A stretch of 64,000 bases of DNA from Cyanobacteria bacterium REEB417 (GCA_018970945.1 JAGWVJ010000003.1:1-64000); one strand, 5' to 3'. Counted from the stretch's first letter, positions 1 to 8,622 are shown. Numbers and translations are program-made. Notes: generated from the sequence alone by a model not told the origin.

Positions 1-112
1 GGAACAGCAGGAGCCCTGACCAGCCCACAAAAACGAAGCGGTCGCGCTTGAGCCAGTCATCGAGGACGTCGAACCATCCCCGTTGCGGCGCGCGCCCTAC
101 AGCGATCGTCAT
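1..112 (-). CDS. psbD: Photosystem II D2 protein, N-terminal part (cut by window edge)
   Basis: Reading the minus strand from the ATG at 112-110 gives [20 protein letters not shown] followed by [17 protein letters not shown], the near-invariant start of the D2 reaction-centre protein. D2 pairs with D1 in the thylakoid membrane and binds the P680 chlorophylls, pheophytin and QA. Only about 37 codons are present and the gene runs off the left edge. ycf4 lies divergently on the other strand, and psbC normally follows psbD. The identification rests on the exact N-terminal sequence and is secure despite the truncation. Confidence 0.95.
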   Translation of the reverse strand, partial: MTIAVGRAPQRGWFDVLDDWLKRDRFVFVGWSGLLLF

Positions 113-293
113 GGGTAGAGCGAAACACCCGGCGATGGTACCAACGTTGAGCGGCGCTCCGTGGCCGTTTGCAACGGGCCGACATCCCTTGTTGGATCTG
201 GGTTTTAGGTATTTCTTCCGATTCTGGGTCTGACCTTCTGGCCGATCCTGAAGCGGCGGGCGGCAAGATGGCTTCCGTCTTCCTTTCTGTGCA
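113..293. promoter_or_regulatory. Divergent psbD/ycf4 intergenic region
   Basis: This 181-bp spacer separates the divergent psbD and ycf4 starts and must hold promoters for both. On the minus strand TACCTA (complement of 206-211) inside an AT-rich patch is a possible -10 element for psbD, but no convincing -35 accompanies it. Apart from this I see no clear operator. The promoter assignment is inferred from gene orientation. Confidence 0.35.
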
Positions 294-872
294 ATGGCCA
301 GCAGTGCCACGGCAGCCCAGCCACCTCAGCAGGGTTCGGATCAACAGGTTCTCGAGCAGCCGGTGCTCGGTTCACGTCGTTTGTCCAACGTGCTGGTGGC
401 CCTCGTGGTCAGCACCGGCGGCCTCGGCTTCCTGCTCACCAGCGCCTCGAGCCGGCTGGGTCTCGATCTGCTGCCGATCGGTCACCCGGCCGCGCTCGAA
501 TGGGTGCCACAGGGGCTGGTGATGGGCCTGTATGGCGTCGCAGCCCTGCTGTTGTCGTCCTACTTATGGTCTGTGATCGCCATTGACGTGGGTGCCGGTA
601 GCAACCGTTTTGACCTGGCCAGCGGCGAGGCCACCATCAGCCGGCGGGGGTTCCGCCGGAGCATCGATGTCAGCATTCCCCTTGCCCAGATCCAGGCCGT
701 CAAGGTGGAGGTGCGTGACGGTCTCAATCCGCGTCGGCGCCTGGCACTGCGGGTGCAGGGTCGCCGTGACATGCCCCTGACCCGGGTGGGGGAGCCCATG
801 CCCCTGGCTGAACTGGAACTCGGTGGAGCCCAGTTGGCACGGTTTCTGGGCGTTCCCCTTGAGGGTCTGTGA
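294..872 (+). CDS. ycf4: Photosystem I assembly protein Ycf4
   Basis: The 192-residue product matches Ycf4, a thylakoid membrane factor that helps assemble photosystem I. Two hydrophobic segments lie near residues 31-51 and 75-96, followed by a soluble C-terminal half with the conserved stretch around [12 protein letters not shown] and an end in [12 protein letters not shown] style. Length is close to the usual 180-190 residues, with a slightly longer polar N-terminus. It starts at ATG 294, is divergent from psbD, and its stop touches the start of the downstream cyclophilin gene, so the two are probably co-transcribed. Confidence 0.93.
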   Translation: MASSATAAQPPQQGSDQQVLEQPVLGSRRLSNVLVALVVSTGGLGFLLTSASSRLGLDLLPIGHPAALEWVPQGLVMGLYGVAALLLSSYLWSVIAIDVGAGSNRFDLASGEATISRRGFRRSIDVSIPLAQIQAVKVEVRDGLNPRRRLALRVQGRRDMPLTRVGEPMPLAELELGGAQLARFLGVPLEGL

Positions 873-1570
873 TGGCCCGCTGGTTGCTGGCCGTGGTGCT
901 GTTGCTGGCGCCGTTCGGTCTCTCGGCCTGCAGTGCCGAAGGTGGATCCAGACCCCAGGGGTGCGATGTTGCCGGCGTGGCCTGCCTGCAGGGCACGGCC
1001 CTGGTGGCCCTGGAGACCGGCAAGGGAACTGTGCGGATTCAGCTCGATGGTGCGGCGGCACCGCTCACAGCAGGCAACTTCGTCGATCTCGTCAACCGCG
1101 GCACCTACAACGGCACGGTGTTCCACCGGGTCGTCCGCGAGCCGGTGCCCTTTGTGGTGCAGGGGGGTGATCCCCAGACCGCCAATCCCAATGTGAGCCC
1201 CACCCAGTACGGCATGGGGAGCTATCTCGATCCGCTCAGTGGCCAAAGTCGTCTGATCCCGCTTGAGCTCAAGCTCACCAAGGAGGAGACCCCCCGCTAC
1301 GGCCAGCAGCTGACGGCTCCGGGCATCACGCGCCAGCTGGCCCTTGTGCACCAGCGTGGGGCGGTGGCGATGGCCCGCTCCAACGACCCCAACTCGGCCA
1401 GTGCCCAGTTCTACATCGCCCTTCAGGCCCTGCCCGAGCTCGACGGCCGCTATGCGGTCTTCGGCCGGGTGGTGCAGGGCATGGACGTGGTCGACCGCAT
1501 CCAGCAGGGCGACAAATTGGTCAAGGCCCGGGTGCTCGAAGGGGGCACCCTGGTGCAGGCACGGCCTTAG
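872..1570 (+). CDS. Cyclophilin-type peptidyl-prolyl isomerase, predicted lipoprotein
   Basis: The 232-residue protein begins with a hydrophobic signal and the lipobox LSAC (Cys20), so it is probably a lipoprotein facing the periplasm or lumen. A cyclophilin domain fills about residues 45-230, with FHRVV, QGGDP and SAQFYI matching the active-site FHRV, QGGD and SQFFI motifs. It should catalyse cis-trans isomerisation of prolyl bonds. ATG 872 overlaps the ycf4 stop by one base, and a GTG at 869 is an alternative start with a 4-base overlap. Its stop overlaps the convergent ilvH stop. Confidence 0.88.
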   Translation: MARWLLAVVLLLAPFGLSACSAEGGSRPQGCDVAGVACLQGTALVALETGKGTVRIQLDGAAAPLTAGNFVDLVNRGTYNGTVFHRVVREPVPFVVQGGDPQTANPNVSPTQYGMGSYLDPLSGQSRLIPLELKLTKEETPRYGQQLTAPGITRQLALVHQRGAVAMARSNDPNSASAQFYIALQALPELDGRYAVFGRVVQGMDVVDRIQQGDKLVKARVLEGGTLVQARP

Positions 1571-2097
1571 GCCGGCACCCGCTTGTCAAGACGGGTGCTC
1601 TTGAGCAGCTCGGTGTTCACGCCCGAGGCCCGCTCCAGAGCCACCTTGCCGGTGCGAGCGATCTCGAGGATGCCGTAGGGCTCCATCAGACGTTCGAGCG
1701 CCACGAGTTTGCCGGGATCTCCCACCACCTCGAGGGTCAGGGCTTCGTCGGCCACATCGACCACCTTGGCCCTGAACACAGTTACCAGTTCAAGGATGGC
1801 GCTGCGCTGCTGGGCCGGCGCAGCCACCTTGAGCAGCATCAGCTCCCGCTCGACCGCCGGAATTGTCGACAGGTCGATCACGCCGAGCACGTTGACCAGC
1901 TTGTCAAGCTGTTTGGTCATCTGCTCGAGGGTGCGGTCATCGCCCTCGACCACCATGGTGAGCCGCGACATGCCGCCCTTTTCGGCGGGCCCCACTGCCA
2001 GGCTCTCGATGTTGAAGCCGCGGCGCGCGAAGAGTCCCGAGATGCGGCTGAGCGCGCCCGATTCGTCTTCAACCAGCACCGAGAGGGTGTGCTTCAT
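1567..2097 (-). CDS. ilvH: Acetolactate synthase small (regulatory) subunit
   Basis: The 176-residue protein starts [18 protein letters not shown], the typical N-terminal ACT domain (about residues 3-77) of the regulatory subunit of acetohydroxyacid synthase. The C-terminal domain spans about 80-160. It activates the catalytic subunit IlvB and confers valine feedback in branched-chain amino acid synthesis. I chose ATG 2097 because homology begins there; an upstream in-frame extension to 2133 lacks family similarity. The catalytic subunit is not in the window. It converges on the cyclophilin gene with a 4-bp overlap. Confidence 0.95.
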   Translation of the reverse strand: MKHTLSVLVEDESGALSRISGLFARRGFNIESLAVGPAEKGGMSRLTMVVEGDDRTLEQMTKQLDKLVNVLGVIDLSTIPAVERELMLLKVAAPAQQRSAILELVTVFRAKVVDVADEALTLEVVGDPGKLVALERLMEPYGILEIARTGKVALERASGVNTELLKSTRLDKRVPA

Positions 2098-2125
2098 GGA
2101 GCAGACCGCCGCTGACCACAACAGA

Positions 2126-3061
2126 TCAACCAAAGGTACGCGTCAGCCAGTGCAGCAGCAGCTGATTGAACGGATCGGCCGCTTCGTCGTGGGGGCAGTG
2201 TCCGCAGCGGGGCAGCACGGCCAGCTCAGCGCGGGGCTGCAGGGCCAGGCACTGGTCCGACACCTCCAGGGGCACCAGGCGGTCGGCTGCGCCCCAGATC
2301 AGCAGCAGCGGTTGCTGCAGCCGGGGCAGCAGGGCGCGGGCGGTCGCCTGCCAGGGGCGCAGGGCCATGGCCGTGCTCATGGCCCGCAGGCTGCGCACCG
2401 CCGTGGGCCGCAGGGCGGGGCGGGCGATCAACCGGCGCAGTTGGTGATCGCCGAGCACGGGGCTGCAGTAGGCCAGCTGGATGCCCAGATCCAGCAGGGG
2501 TGAGCGGGCCAGCAGCGGCACGATCAGCTCGAGCGGCAACAGCCGGCACAGCAGTGTCACCAGGGCGCGCCACAGGCGGCGCAGCCATGGTGCGCGGCGG
2601 CCGGGCCGGCGGGGGGCACGCAGAAGGCTGGGGTCGGCCAGGGGGGCGGCCACCACGGCCCGCACCCAGCGCGGCGCGAACACCCCGCAGCTGAGTGCCA
2701 CCAGCCCGCCCAGCGAATGGCCCACCAGCACCACCGGCTGCTGCACCACCTGCGCTGCGAAGGCCTGCACCTGGCGTGCCCAGAGCCGGTTGTCGAGGGC
2801 GCGGCCCCGCCGCAGGCCCGGTTGGCTCGAGGCGCCGAACCCGATCAGATCGAGGCCATAGACACGCCAGCCGGCGGCGGCCAGCGGAGCCGCCGTGTGG
2901 CGCCAGTGGCCGCTGCTGGTGCCAAAGCCATGCAGCAGCAGCAGAGCCGGGGCGTTGGCCTCACCCAGCACCTGCCAGTGACACTGCAGGCCCTGCCACT
3001 GCCAGAACTGTGCCTCGCCCCATTGGGTTGAGGCGTCAGGCTGGGAGGCGCTGGAGTTCAC
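2126..3061 (-). CDS. Alpha/beta hydrolase
   Basis: This is a 311-residue alpha/beta-hydrolase fold protein with the oxyanion motif HGFGTS (about 44-49), nucleophile elbow GHSLGG (Ser116), a late Asp in GAADRLVP and a His in RCGHCPH. No signal peptide is evident, and the substrate cannot be read from the sequence. The start is GTG 3061. The divergent Trm1-like gene begins at GTG 3070, so little room is left for promoters and one of the two starts may be shorter in reality. It ends 28 bases before ilvH and could share a transcript with it. Confidence 0.8.
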   Translation of the reverse strand: MNSSASQPDASTQWGEAQFWQWQGLQCHWQVLGEANAPALLLLHGFGTSSGHWRHTAAPLAAAGWRVYGLDLIGFGASSQPGLRRGRALDNRLWARQVQAFAAQVVQQPVVLVGHSLGGLVALSCGVFAPRWVRAVVAAPLADPSLLRAPRRPGRRAPWLRRLWRALVTLLCRLLPLELIVPLLARSPLLDLGIQLAYCSPVLGDHQLRRLIARPALRPTAVRSLRAMSTAMALRPWQATARALLPRLQQPLLLIWGAADRLVPLEVSDQCLALQPRAELAVLPRCGHCPHDEAADPFNQLLLHWLTRTFG

Positions 3062-3069
3062 CGGCGGCT

Positions 3070-4287
3070 GTGACGACAGGGGCGGCAGATCACTATTGCG
3101 AAGGGGCGGCTCGCCTGCGGCCGGGGAGCGGTTTCTTTCGCGCCGAGTCTCGCCCCGCCCGCGACCTGGGTGTGTTGCTGCTGGCTGACCTGGTGGCTGC
3201 GCGCCGCGAGGCGGCTGCCATTGCCGGCACCTCTGAACAAGCTGCTGAACCGCTCGCCGTGCTCGATGCCATGGCGGGGTGCGGCATCCGGGCCCTGCGC
3301 TTCGGCCTCGAGGTCATGCCGGCGGGCAGCGTGCTCTGGGTCAACGATGCCGACCCCGATCGGCTGCCGCTGCTGCAGGCCAACCTGGCCCCCCTAGCGG
3401 CCAGTGGACCCGGGCCGCAGATCACGGCCCAGACCGCTCAGCAGCTGTTGGCCGCCGCTGTGGTCGAACGCCGCCGCTTTGATCTGGTCGATCTTGATGC
3501 CTTCGGCTGCCCCAGCGACCTGGTGCCGCTGGCGCTCGAGGCGGTCAGGGTCGGCGGCCTGCTGTATGTGGCCAGCACCGATGGCCGTTCGCCCACCGGC
3601 CATGACCGTCGTGGTGCACTGCGTCAGCTGGGTGCGGCAGCCCGGGCCCACCCGGCCAGCTGGGAACTGGCCCTGCGCCTGCAGCTGGGGGTGATCGCCC
3701 GCGCCGCCTGGGCCCAGGGGCGCGGCATTCAACCGGTGCTCAGCTTCAGCGAGGGCCGCACCTTTCGTACGGCGGTGCGGCTGCAGGCGCGCCCTGCCGC
3801 TGCCGGGTTGCAACAGCTCGGCCTCCTGGCCCATTGCCATGGCTGCGGTGATCAGCAGGTGCAGCCGTTGCTGCAGCTGGGGCGCTGGACGCGCTGCCGC
3901 TGCCCGGGCGAGGAGCCTCCGCTGGCCATCAGTGGGCCGCTGTGGATCGGCCCGTTGCAGGACCCGGCCGTGCTGGCCCGCCTGCTGCAGCGGGCCGAGC
4001 AGCCGCCGGAGGCTGTGGCGGGGCCCTGGCTGGGCCAGCCGGGGCGCCGGCTGCTGCAGCGGCTGGTGGCCGATGCCGCCGATCTGCCCCGCTGCTGGCC
4101 GACCGGTGCGATCGCCCGCTGCCTGGGGGGCGGTCCGCCGCCCCTGATGGCATTGGTGCAGGCCCTGCGGCAGCTGGGCTACCGGGCTGCCGCCAGCGGC
4201 GTGATGCCCTCCCAGGTGCGCAGCGATGCCCCCTGGAGCGTCATCCTTGAGGTGGCCAGCGGGTTGGTCCAGGCCCAGGACTGCTAA
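3070..4287 (+). CDS. trm1: tRNA (guanine26-N2)-dimethyltransferase, Trm1 type
   Basis: The 405-residue protein carries the Trm1 N-terminal signature (YCEG then FFRxxxRxxRDLGV), an AdoMet site LDAMAGCGIR (about 66-74), and DLDAFGCP as the methyltransferase IV-like motif. A later cysteine set (CHGCGD, then CRCPG) fits the zinc-binding region of this family. Trm1 makes m2G and m2,2G at tRNA position 26; it is common in archaea and eukaryotes and sporadic in bacteria, including cyanobacteria. GTG 3070 is used because upstream codons overlap the divergent hydrolase gene. The reading frame stays open upstream to 2695, but that part is antisense to the hydrolase. Confidence 0.85.
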   Translation: MTTGAADHYCEGAARLRPGSGFFRAESRPARDLGVLLLADLVAARREAAAIAGTSEQAAEPLAVLDAMAGCGIRALRFGLEVMPAGSVLWVNDADPDRLPLLQANLAPLAASGPGPQITAQTAQQLLAAAVVERRRFDLVDLDAFGCPSDLVPLALEAVRVGGLLYVASTDGRSPTGHDRRGALRQLGAAARAHPASWELALRLQLGVIARAAWAQGRGIQPVLSFSEGRTFRTAVRLQARPAAAGLQQLGLLAHCHGCGDQQVQPLLQLGRWTRCRCPGEEPPLAISGPLWIGPLQDPAVLARLLQRAEQPPEAVAGPWLGQPGRRLLQRLVADAADLPRCWPTGAIARCLGGGPPPLMALVQALRQLGYRAAASGVMPSQVRSDAPWSVILEVASGLVQAQDC

Positions 4288-4318
4288 ATAGGTAGCCACC
4301 AACGACAAGTCCAGGTCC

Positions 4319-4417
4319 ATGGCCTCAGAAATCTTCGGCATTGCAGCTCTGTTCTGGGTGCTGATTCCCGTGGGTCTGGCCGGTGGGGCTTTGCTGCTGA
4401 AGCTGCTCAAGGACTGA
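4319..4417 (+). CDS. petM: Cytochrome b6f complex subunit VII, PetM
   Basis: This tiny gene encodes 32 residues beginning [20 protein letters not shown] and ending LLLKLLKD, which matches PetM, a single-helix subunit of the thylakoid cytochrome b6f complex. It has one transmembrane segment (about residues 5-27) and no other domain. It lies 31 bases after trm1 and 57 bases before ycf39. The short length is normal for the family. Confidence 0.93.
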   Translation: MASEIFGIAALFWVLIPVGLAGGALLLKLLKD

Positions 4418-4474
4418 GGCCCACGCGCCGGGCGGGCGGACCCCTAGGCTCAGGCCGCTTGTGAAACGGTCGGC

Positions 4475-5437
4475 ATGCAGCTCCTGGTCGTCGGTGGCAC
4501 CGGAACCCTCGGCCGGCAGATCGTGCGCAGGGCCCTTGACCAGGGACACCAGGTCCGCTGCATGGTGCGCACCCCACGCAAGGCCGCCTTTCTGACCGAA
4601 TGGGGCTGCGAGCTCACCCGAGGCGATCTGCTTGAGCCCGCCAGCCTCGACTATGCACTGGAGGGCCAGGAGGCCCTCATCGATGCCGCCACGGCCCGTG
4701 CCACCGAGCCGGGCAGCGCCTACGCCATCGACTGGACGGGCAAGCAGAACCTGTTTGCCGCCGCTCGCCGCGCCCAGGTGAGGCGCGTGGTCTTTCTGTC
4801 ACTGCTGGCAGCGGCCCAGCATCCCGATGTGCCGTTGATGGAGATCAAGGCCTGCACCGAGCAATGGCTCGCTGCCTCCGATCTCGACTACACGATCCTG
4901 CAGGGCGTTGCCTTCATGCAGGGGTTGATCAGCCAGTTTGCGATTCCGGTGCTCGAGTCGCAGACCGTGTGGGTGAGCGGTTCACCCACGCCGCTGGCGT
5001 ACATGAACACCCAGGATGTGGCCCGGTTTGCTGTGGCTGCCCTGGAGCGCCCCGAGACCGTGCGCCGCAGTTTTGCGGTGGTGGGCCCGCGTGCCTGGAC
5101 CACCGGCGAGATCACCCAGCTCTGTGAGCGGCTCAGCGGCAAGGAAGGCCGAGTGGTGCGGGTGCCGCCCGTTCTGCTCAAGGCCATGCAGGCGGTGGCC
5201 AGTTTCTTTGAACCGACGGTCAACATCGCCGAGCGGCTGGCTTTCGCTGAGGTCACCGGTGGCGGCGCCGCCCTCAACGCGCCGATGGACGAGACCTACG
5301 CGGCCTTTGGTCTCGACCCTGCCGAGACCACCGATCTCGAGTCGTACCTCAGGGAGTACTACGACACAATTCTCAAACGCCTTCGGGAGATGGAGGCCGA
5401 TCTCGACAAGGACGCGAAGAAGAAGCTGCCGTTCTGA
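4475..5437 (+). CDS. ycf39: Ycf39/HCF244-type NmrA-like protein (photosystem II assembly)
   Basis: The 320-residue atypical SDR starts with the NAD(P)-binding motif VVGGTGTLG and continues with NmrA-like features (VFLSLL, YTILQGVAFMQG). It matches Ycf39, which in cyanobacteria works with chlorophyll synthase and high-light-inducible proteins to deliver pigment to newly made D1. The classical SDR catalytic Tyr-x3-Lys is not apparent, as is usual for the family. The lysine-rich C-terminus (DAKKKLPF) is typical. It follows petM on the same strand. Confidence 0.92.
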   Translation: MQLLVVGGTGTLGRQIVRRALDQGHQVRCMVRTPRKAAFLTEWGCELTRGDLLEPASLDYALEGQEALIDAATARATEPGSAYAIDWTGKQNLFAAARRAQVRRVVFLSLLAAAQHPDVPLMEIKACTEQWLAASDLDYTILQGVAFMQGLISQFAIPVLESQTVWVSGSPTPLAYMNTQDVARFAVAALERPETVRRSFAVVGPRAWTTGEITQLCERLSGKEGRVVRVPPVLLKAMQAVASFFEPTVNIAERLAFAEVTGGGAALNAPMDETYAAFGLDPAETTDLESYLREYYDTILKRLREMEADLDKDAKKKLPF

Positions 5438-5440
5438 GGC

Positions 5441-5469
5441 TTGCACCGCCAGTTCGTCTGTACTACAAT
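5441..5469 (+). promoter_or_regulatory. Sigma-70 type promoter
   Basis: TTGCAC (5441-5446) and TACAAT (5464-5469) are separated by exactly 17 bases and lie just after the ycf39 stop. Each hexamer differs from consensus at only two positions or fewer. Transcription would start near 5476, about 17 bases before the GTG of the next small gene. This is the clearest promoter-like sequence I found in the window. Confidence 0.6.
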
Positions 5470-5492
5470 AAGAGTCCCGACTGCTGCTGCCT

Positions 5493-5708
5493 GTGTCTGT
5501 TGCCCAGATCAAGAACCTGCAGCGGCGACTCGCCATCCTCGAGCAGGAGGCGACGGAGGAGGTGACCCGCGCCAGCGGCCACGAGCTGTGGCAGTCGCTC
5601 GGTTTCGATGCCCTCGACAGCATCGAAGATTCCGAACTCAGGGCACGGGCCAACTACTACTACGGTCAGCTGCAGACGGTGCGCGAGCTCAAGGCCTCGA
5701 TCGGCTGA
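5493..5708 (+). CDS. Small conserved protein of unknown function (71 aa)
   Basis: A 71-residue, charged, largely helical protein (IKNLQRRLAILEQEATEEVTR) with a likely short coiled coil at residues 5-25 and no cysteines or membrane segment. The start is GTG 5493, well placed behind the promoter-like TTGCAC/TACAAT pair at 5441-5469. I do not recognise a named family. Codon use resembles its neighbours, and the promoter placement supports a real gene. Confidence 0.65.
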   Translation: MSVAQIKNLQRRLAILEQEATEEVTRASGHELWQSLGFDALDSIEDSELRARANYYYGQLQTVRELKASIG

Positions 5709-5790
5709 TGGCCACCGGCACACGTAGCCGACATCACGCTTCTTGTACCAATGCCGGCTGGGCACGGAAGTTGCCATAGCCTCCGTGCCC

Positions 5791-6087
5791 ATGGGTAGCC
5801 CGATCAGCAAGGAGCTTTTTCTGCAGCGCGCCGAAGCGCGGTTCGGAGCGTTGTACGACTACAGCGAGATCCTTTACAAGAGCTTCAAGACACCGATCAA
5901 GATCCGCTGCACCGAACACCCGGTCAAGCTGATCACGATCACCCCCGAAAAGCACCTTCAGACCACCGGTGGCTGCAAGTTCTGTCTACGCGCCATGCGG
6001 ATCAACGCCCTGGAGCGCGAGCTCAACCGTCCCCCCTACGGCGACGAGCGGGAAGCCCCCCTACCCACCCCCGCCACCCTGGCCTGA
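5791..6087 (+). CDS. Stand-alone DUF723-like treble-clef zinc-finger protein
   Basis: The 98-residue product has the pattern FLQRAEARFG-x-LYDYS followed by KIRCTEH and GGCKFC, i.e. C-x2-H and C-x2-C. This resembles the DUF723 repeat found in phage and homing-type nucleases (FLxxAxxxHGxxYDYS, CPEHG, GCPxC). Here it stands alone with no nuclease domain attached. ATG 5791 is preferred because homology starts at PISKELFLQRA; an in-frame ATG at 5743 exists upstream. The 3' end overlaps the convergent pseudouridine synthase gene by 27 bp. Its function is unknown, and nucleic-acid binding is an inference. Confidence 0.7.
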   Translation: MGSPISKELFLQRAEARFGALYDYSEILYKSFKTPIKIRCTEHPVKLITITPEKHLQTTGGCKFCLRAMRINALERELNRPPYGDEREAPLPTPATLA

Positions 6088-6735
6088 TTTTCCGCAGCCG
6101 GCCCGGCCACCCCGGCCCGGCGTATGCGGCAGCCGCTGCAGGCGCGCAAGCTCCTCTGCGTCAGCCTCGCGCCAGCAGCCCGCCTGCAGGCCCGCCCAGG
6201 TCAGGGGGGGCTGGCCGTCATTGAGGTTGATTGCCATGCGGATCAGCCGCAGGGTCGGCAACCCGACGGCGGCGGTCATGCGCCGCACCTGACGGTTGCG
6301 GCCCTCGCGCAGGTCGATTGCGATCCAGCTGGTGGGGATCTGGTGGCGCTGGCGAATCGGCGGGTTGCGCTCGGTGATCCCGGCATGGGTGATGGCGTCG
6401 TCGTCAAGAACCTGGACACGGGCCGGCAGGGTGATCCGCCCCTGGATCACCACCCCCTGGCCGAGCTGTTGCAACGCCTCGGGGCACGCCGAGGCCTCGC
6501 CCTCGACCTGCACCCAGTAGGTGCGCCAGTGGCCGAATGCCGGATCGGTGAGCCGCTGTTGCAACCTCCCATCGGAGGTGAGCAGCAACAGCCCTTCGCT
6601 GTCGGCGTCGAGCCGTCCCGCGGCATAGACCCGCGGTACCGCGATGTACTCGGCCAGGGTTTGCCAGCGGCTGCCAGTCTCGGGTGTGAACTGGCTCAGC
6701 ACCCCGTAGGGCTTGTGAAACAGCAGACTCGTCAC
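6061..6735 (-). CDS. RNA pseudouridine synthase, RsuA/RluE type
   Basis: The 224-residue enzyme begins LLFHKPYGVLSQFT and has the catalytic motif GRLDADSEGLLLL with Asp43 as nucleophile, plus the late REGRNRQVRRM motif of the RsuA/RluB/E/F family. It lacks an N-terminal S4 domain, which with its length points to an RluE-like enzyme that modifies 23S rRNA. The start is GTG 6735. The C-terminus is a glycine/arginine-rich tail of about 25 residues. It converges on the DUF723-like gene. Confidence 0.87.
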   Translation of the reverse strand: MTSLLFHKPYGVLSQFTPETGSRWQTLAEYIAVPRVYAAGRLDADSEGLLLLTSDGRLQQRLTDPAFGHWRTYWVQVEGEASACPEALQQLGQGVVIQGRITLPARVQVLDDDAITHAGITERNPPIRQRHQIPTSWIAIDLREGRNRQVRRMTAAVGLPTLRLIRMAINLNDGQPPLTWAGLQAGCWREADAEELARLQRLPHTPGRGGRAGCGKSGQGGGGG

Positions 6736-6791
6736 GGGCGCCGACCCTTAAGCTGACTTGACGATGTCATCAGGTTCAGGCACACGGCCGC

Positions 6792-7061
6792 ATGATCGAA
6801 ACCTCCGGTGTGATCGAAAAGGAGCAGGGCAACGGGTTTTACCTTGTGACCCTCGAGCAGCCGGCTGGTCACCAGTGCCTCTGCCGTGCAGCCGGCAAGC
6901 TCACCAAGTTCCGCATCAAGCTGCTGGCAGGCGACAAGGTGCTGGTCGAGATCAGCCCCTATGACCTCACCCGCGGCCGCATCACGTACCGCGAGCGTAA
7001 CGCCGGAGCCGCCGGGCCCAGGCCCGGCGGCAACCGCCCGGGTGGCCCCAGGCGCCGCTGA
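6792..7061 (+). CDS. infA: Translation initiation factor IF-1
   Basis: The 89-residue protein is a single OB-fold (S1-like) domain starting MIETSGVIEKEQGNGFYLVT, with the core LAGDKVLVEISPYDLTRGRI. IF-1 binds the 30S A-site with IF-2 and IF-3 during initiation. The C-terminus has an extra basic Gly/Pro/Arg tail (about residues 72-89) beyond the usual 71-72 residue bacterial form. It lies divergently from the pseudouridine synthase and converges on NTRC with a 16-bp gap. Confidence 0.94.
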   Translation: MIETSGVIEKEQGNGFYLVTLEQPAGHQCLCRAAGKLTKFRIKLLAGDKVLVEISPYDLTRGRITYRERNAGAAGPRPGGNRPGGPRRR

Positions 7062-7077
7062 GTCGAGGACCTTCTGG

Positions 7078-8442
7078 TCAGGCGGGAACGCCGACCAGGG
7101 CCTCGATCGCCGCTTTGAAGGTGCTGCGCTGCTTGACGCCGCGGAAGGTCTCCTTGAGCTCCTTGTTGAAGAACAGCTGCACCGTGGGGGTGCCGGTGAC
7201 ACCAGCCTGCACGGCGATCTCCTGATCGGCCTCGATGTCGATCTCGACCCCCTGGGCAGCCCCGCCCAGGTCTTCGAGCACCCGTTTCAACTGGGGCTTG
7301 AGCACGTGGCAGGGGCCGCAGGTGGGTGAGGTGTAGACGACCAGCAGGGGCTTGGGACTGTCGTGATACAGCTTGCGCAGGGCATAGCTGCCTTTCTGCC
7401 AGAGGGCATCGGGGTCAAAGTTGGCCTCGTCGCTTTCAGCGGTGCGGGTCGGTTCGCCGACCTCCCGGGGATCGACGGTTTCACGGCTCACGGCGACCGC
7501 CAATTGATGGTGGCTGAGCCAGCGCTCGGCCGCCAGGGCCGCCTGGCAGCCGCTACCGGCGGCCGTGATGCCCTGGCGCCATTCGGCGTCGGCGACGTCA
7601 CCGGCCGCAAACACCCCCTCCCTGCTGGTTTCGGGCCGGCCCGGCAGGGTCACCAGATAGCCCTTGCCATCAAGATCGAGCTGTCCGGCCACCAGACGGG
7701 TGTTGGGGGTGTGCCCGATGGCATAGAAGAGGCCCTTGACCTCAAGTGTTTCGGTGGCGCCGTTGACGCTGTCACGAAGCGCGATGGCTTCCAGCCAGTC
7801 GCCGCCACTGGCATCGGCGACCTGGCGGTTCCAGTGCACGGTGATGTTGGGGTTGGCCAGCACCCTGTCGGCCATGGCGGCGCTGGCGCGCAGCGTGCCC
7901 GTTCGCACGATCAGGTGCACGTGGCTTCCGTATTTGGTGAGGTAGACCGCTTCTTCGCAGGCCGAGTCTCCGCCGCCGACGACCGCCACGGGGGCGCCGC
8001 GAAACTGGGGTGTGGCGCCATCGCAGATGGCGCAGGCGCTGATCCCCTGGCTCCAGAAGCGGGCTTCGTTGGGCAGGCCCAACCGGTTGGCGCTGGCCCC
8101 GGTCGCCAGGATCACGGCCTGGGTTTCGATCACCTGGGCCTCAGCGGTGATCCGATAGGGCCGCTGTGTCAGATCGATCGCGTCGGCGTCGGCTTCGATC
8201 AGGCGGGTGCCCCAGCGCAGCGCCTGGGCCTTCATGCGGTCCATCAGGTCAGGACCGAGGATGCCGTCAGGAAAGCCCGGGAAGTTCTCGACGTGGGTGG
8301 TGGTCATCAGCTGACCACCGGGGATGCCCCCGTCCTGGAAGCCGGTGATCAGCAGGGGGCTCAGGTTGGCCCGTGCCGCATAGATGGCAGCGGTGTAGCC
8401 GGCAGGCCCCGACCCCACGATCACCACGTTTTCGACACCCAT
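7078..8442 (-). CDS. ntrC-type trxB: NADPH-thioredoxin reductase C (NTR-thioredoxin fusion)
   Basis: The 454-residue protein is a fusion. Residues 1-310 form a thioredoxin reductase with FAD motif GSGPAG (11-16), redox-active CAIC (Cys137/Cys140), and GGGDSA for NADPH. Residues about 350-454 form a thioredoxin domain with CGPC (Cys375/Cys378). This NTRC architecture is typical of cyanobacteria and chloroplasts, where it reduces 2-Cys peroxiredoxin and other targets using NADPH. The start is ATG 8442. The upstream 180-bp region contains a strong hairpin. It is not the nitrogen regulator NtrC. Confidence 0.94.
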   Translation of the reverse strand: MGVENVVIVGSGPAGYTAAIYAARANLSPLLITGFQDGGIPGGQLMTTTHVENFPGFPDGILGPDLMDRMKAQALRWGTRLIEADADAIDLTQRPYRITAEAQVIETQAVILATGASANRLGLPNEARFWSQGISACAICDGATPQFRGAPVAVVGGGDSACEEAVYLTKYGSHVHLIVRTGTLRASAAMADRVLANPNITVHWNRQVADASGGDWLEAIALRDSVNGATETLEVKGLFYAIGHTPNTRLVAGQLDLDGKGYLVTLPGRPETSREGVFAAGDVADAEWRQGITAAGSGCQAALAAERWLSHHQLAVAVSRETVDPREVGEPTRTAESDEANFDPDALWQKGSYALRKLYHDSPKPLLVVYTSPTCGPCHVLKPQLKRVLEDLGGAAQGVEIDIEADQEIAVQAGVTGTPTVQLFFNKELKETFRGVKQRSTFKAAIEALVGVPA

Positions 8443-8519
8443 GGCCCTGCTTAAGCGGAATGACTACGACTTAAATGTATCGAATCGTGGCGGGGCCTGG
8501 GGTCTTGATAGCCCCTCGC

Positions 8520-8557
8520 GGCCGTCGCCGGGCGAGCAAGGCTCAGGCCCGGCGGCC
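8520..8557. other. Strong GC-rich hairpin in the NTRC upstream region
   Basis: Bases 8520-8524 (GGCCG), 8528-8533 (CCGGGC) and 8534-8537 (GAGC) pair in order with 8553-8557, 8547-8552 and 8541-8544 around an AAG loop. This gives a stem of about 15 bp with one 3-base bulge and a 2-base bulge. No T-run follows directly on either strand, so it is not a classical terminator, although TCTTTTT occurs on the plus strand at 8606-8612. It lies between the 82-aa gene and NTRC, both on the minus strand, and could be part of the NTRC leader or a small RNA. Confidence 0.5.
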
Positions 8558-8622
8558 TCGGCCAGGGACTTGCATGGTCTACAGATTTGTTTTAGATTTG
8601 CGGCGTCTTTTTGGTTCCAGGG

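Noticed and set aside
2695-3069. N-terminal extension of the Trm1-like protein
   Set aside because: It is antisense to the alpha/beta hydrolase gene and has Pro/Arg/Ala-rich shadow composition.
7363-8454. Open frame of 363 codons on the plus strand
   Set aside because: It lies opposite the NTRC gene, which has full motif support; the frame has low-complexity Gly/Asp/His content.
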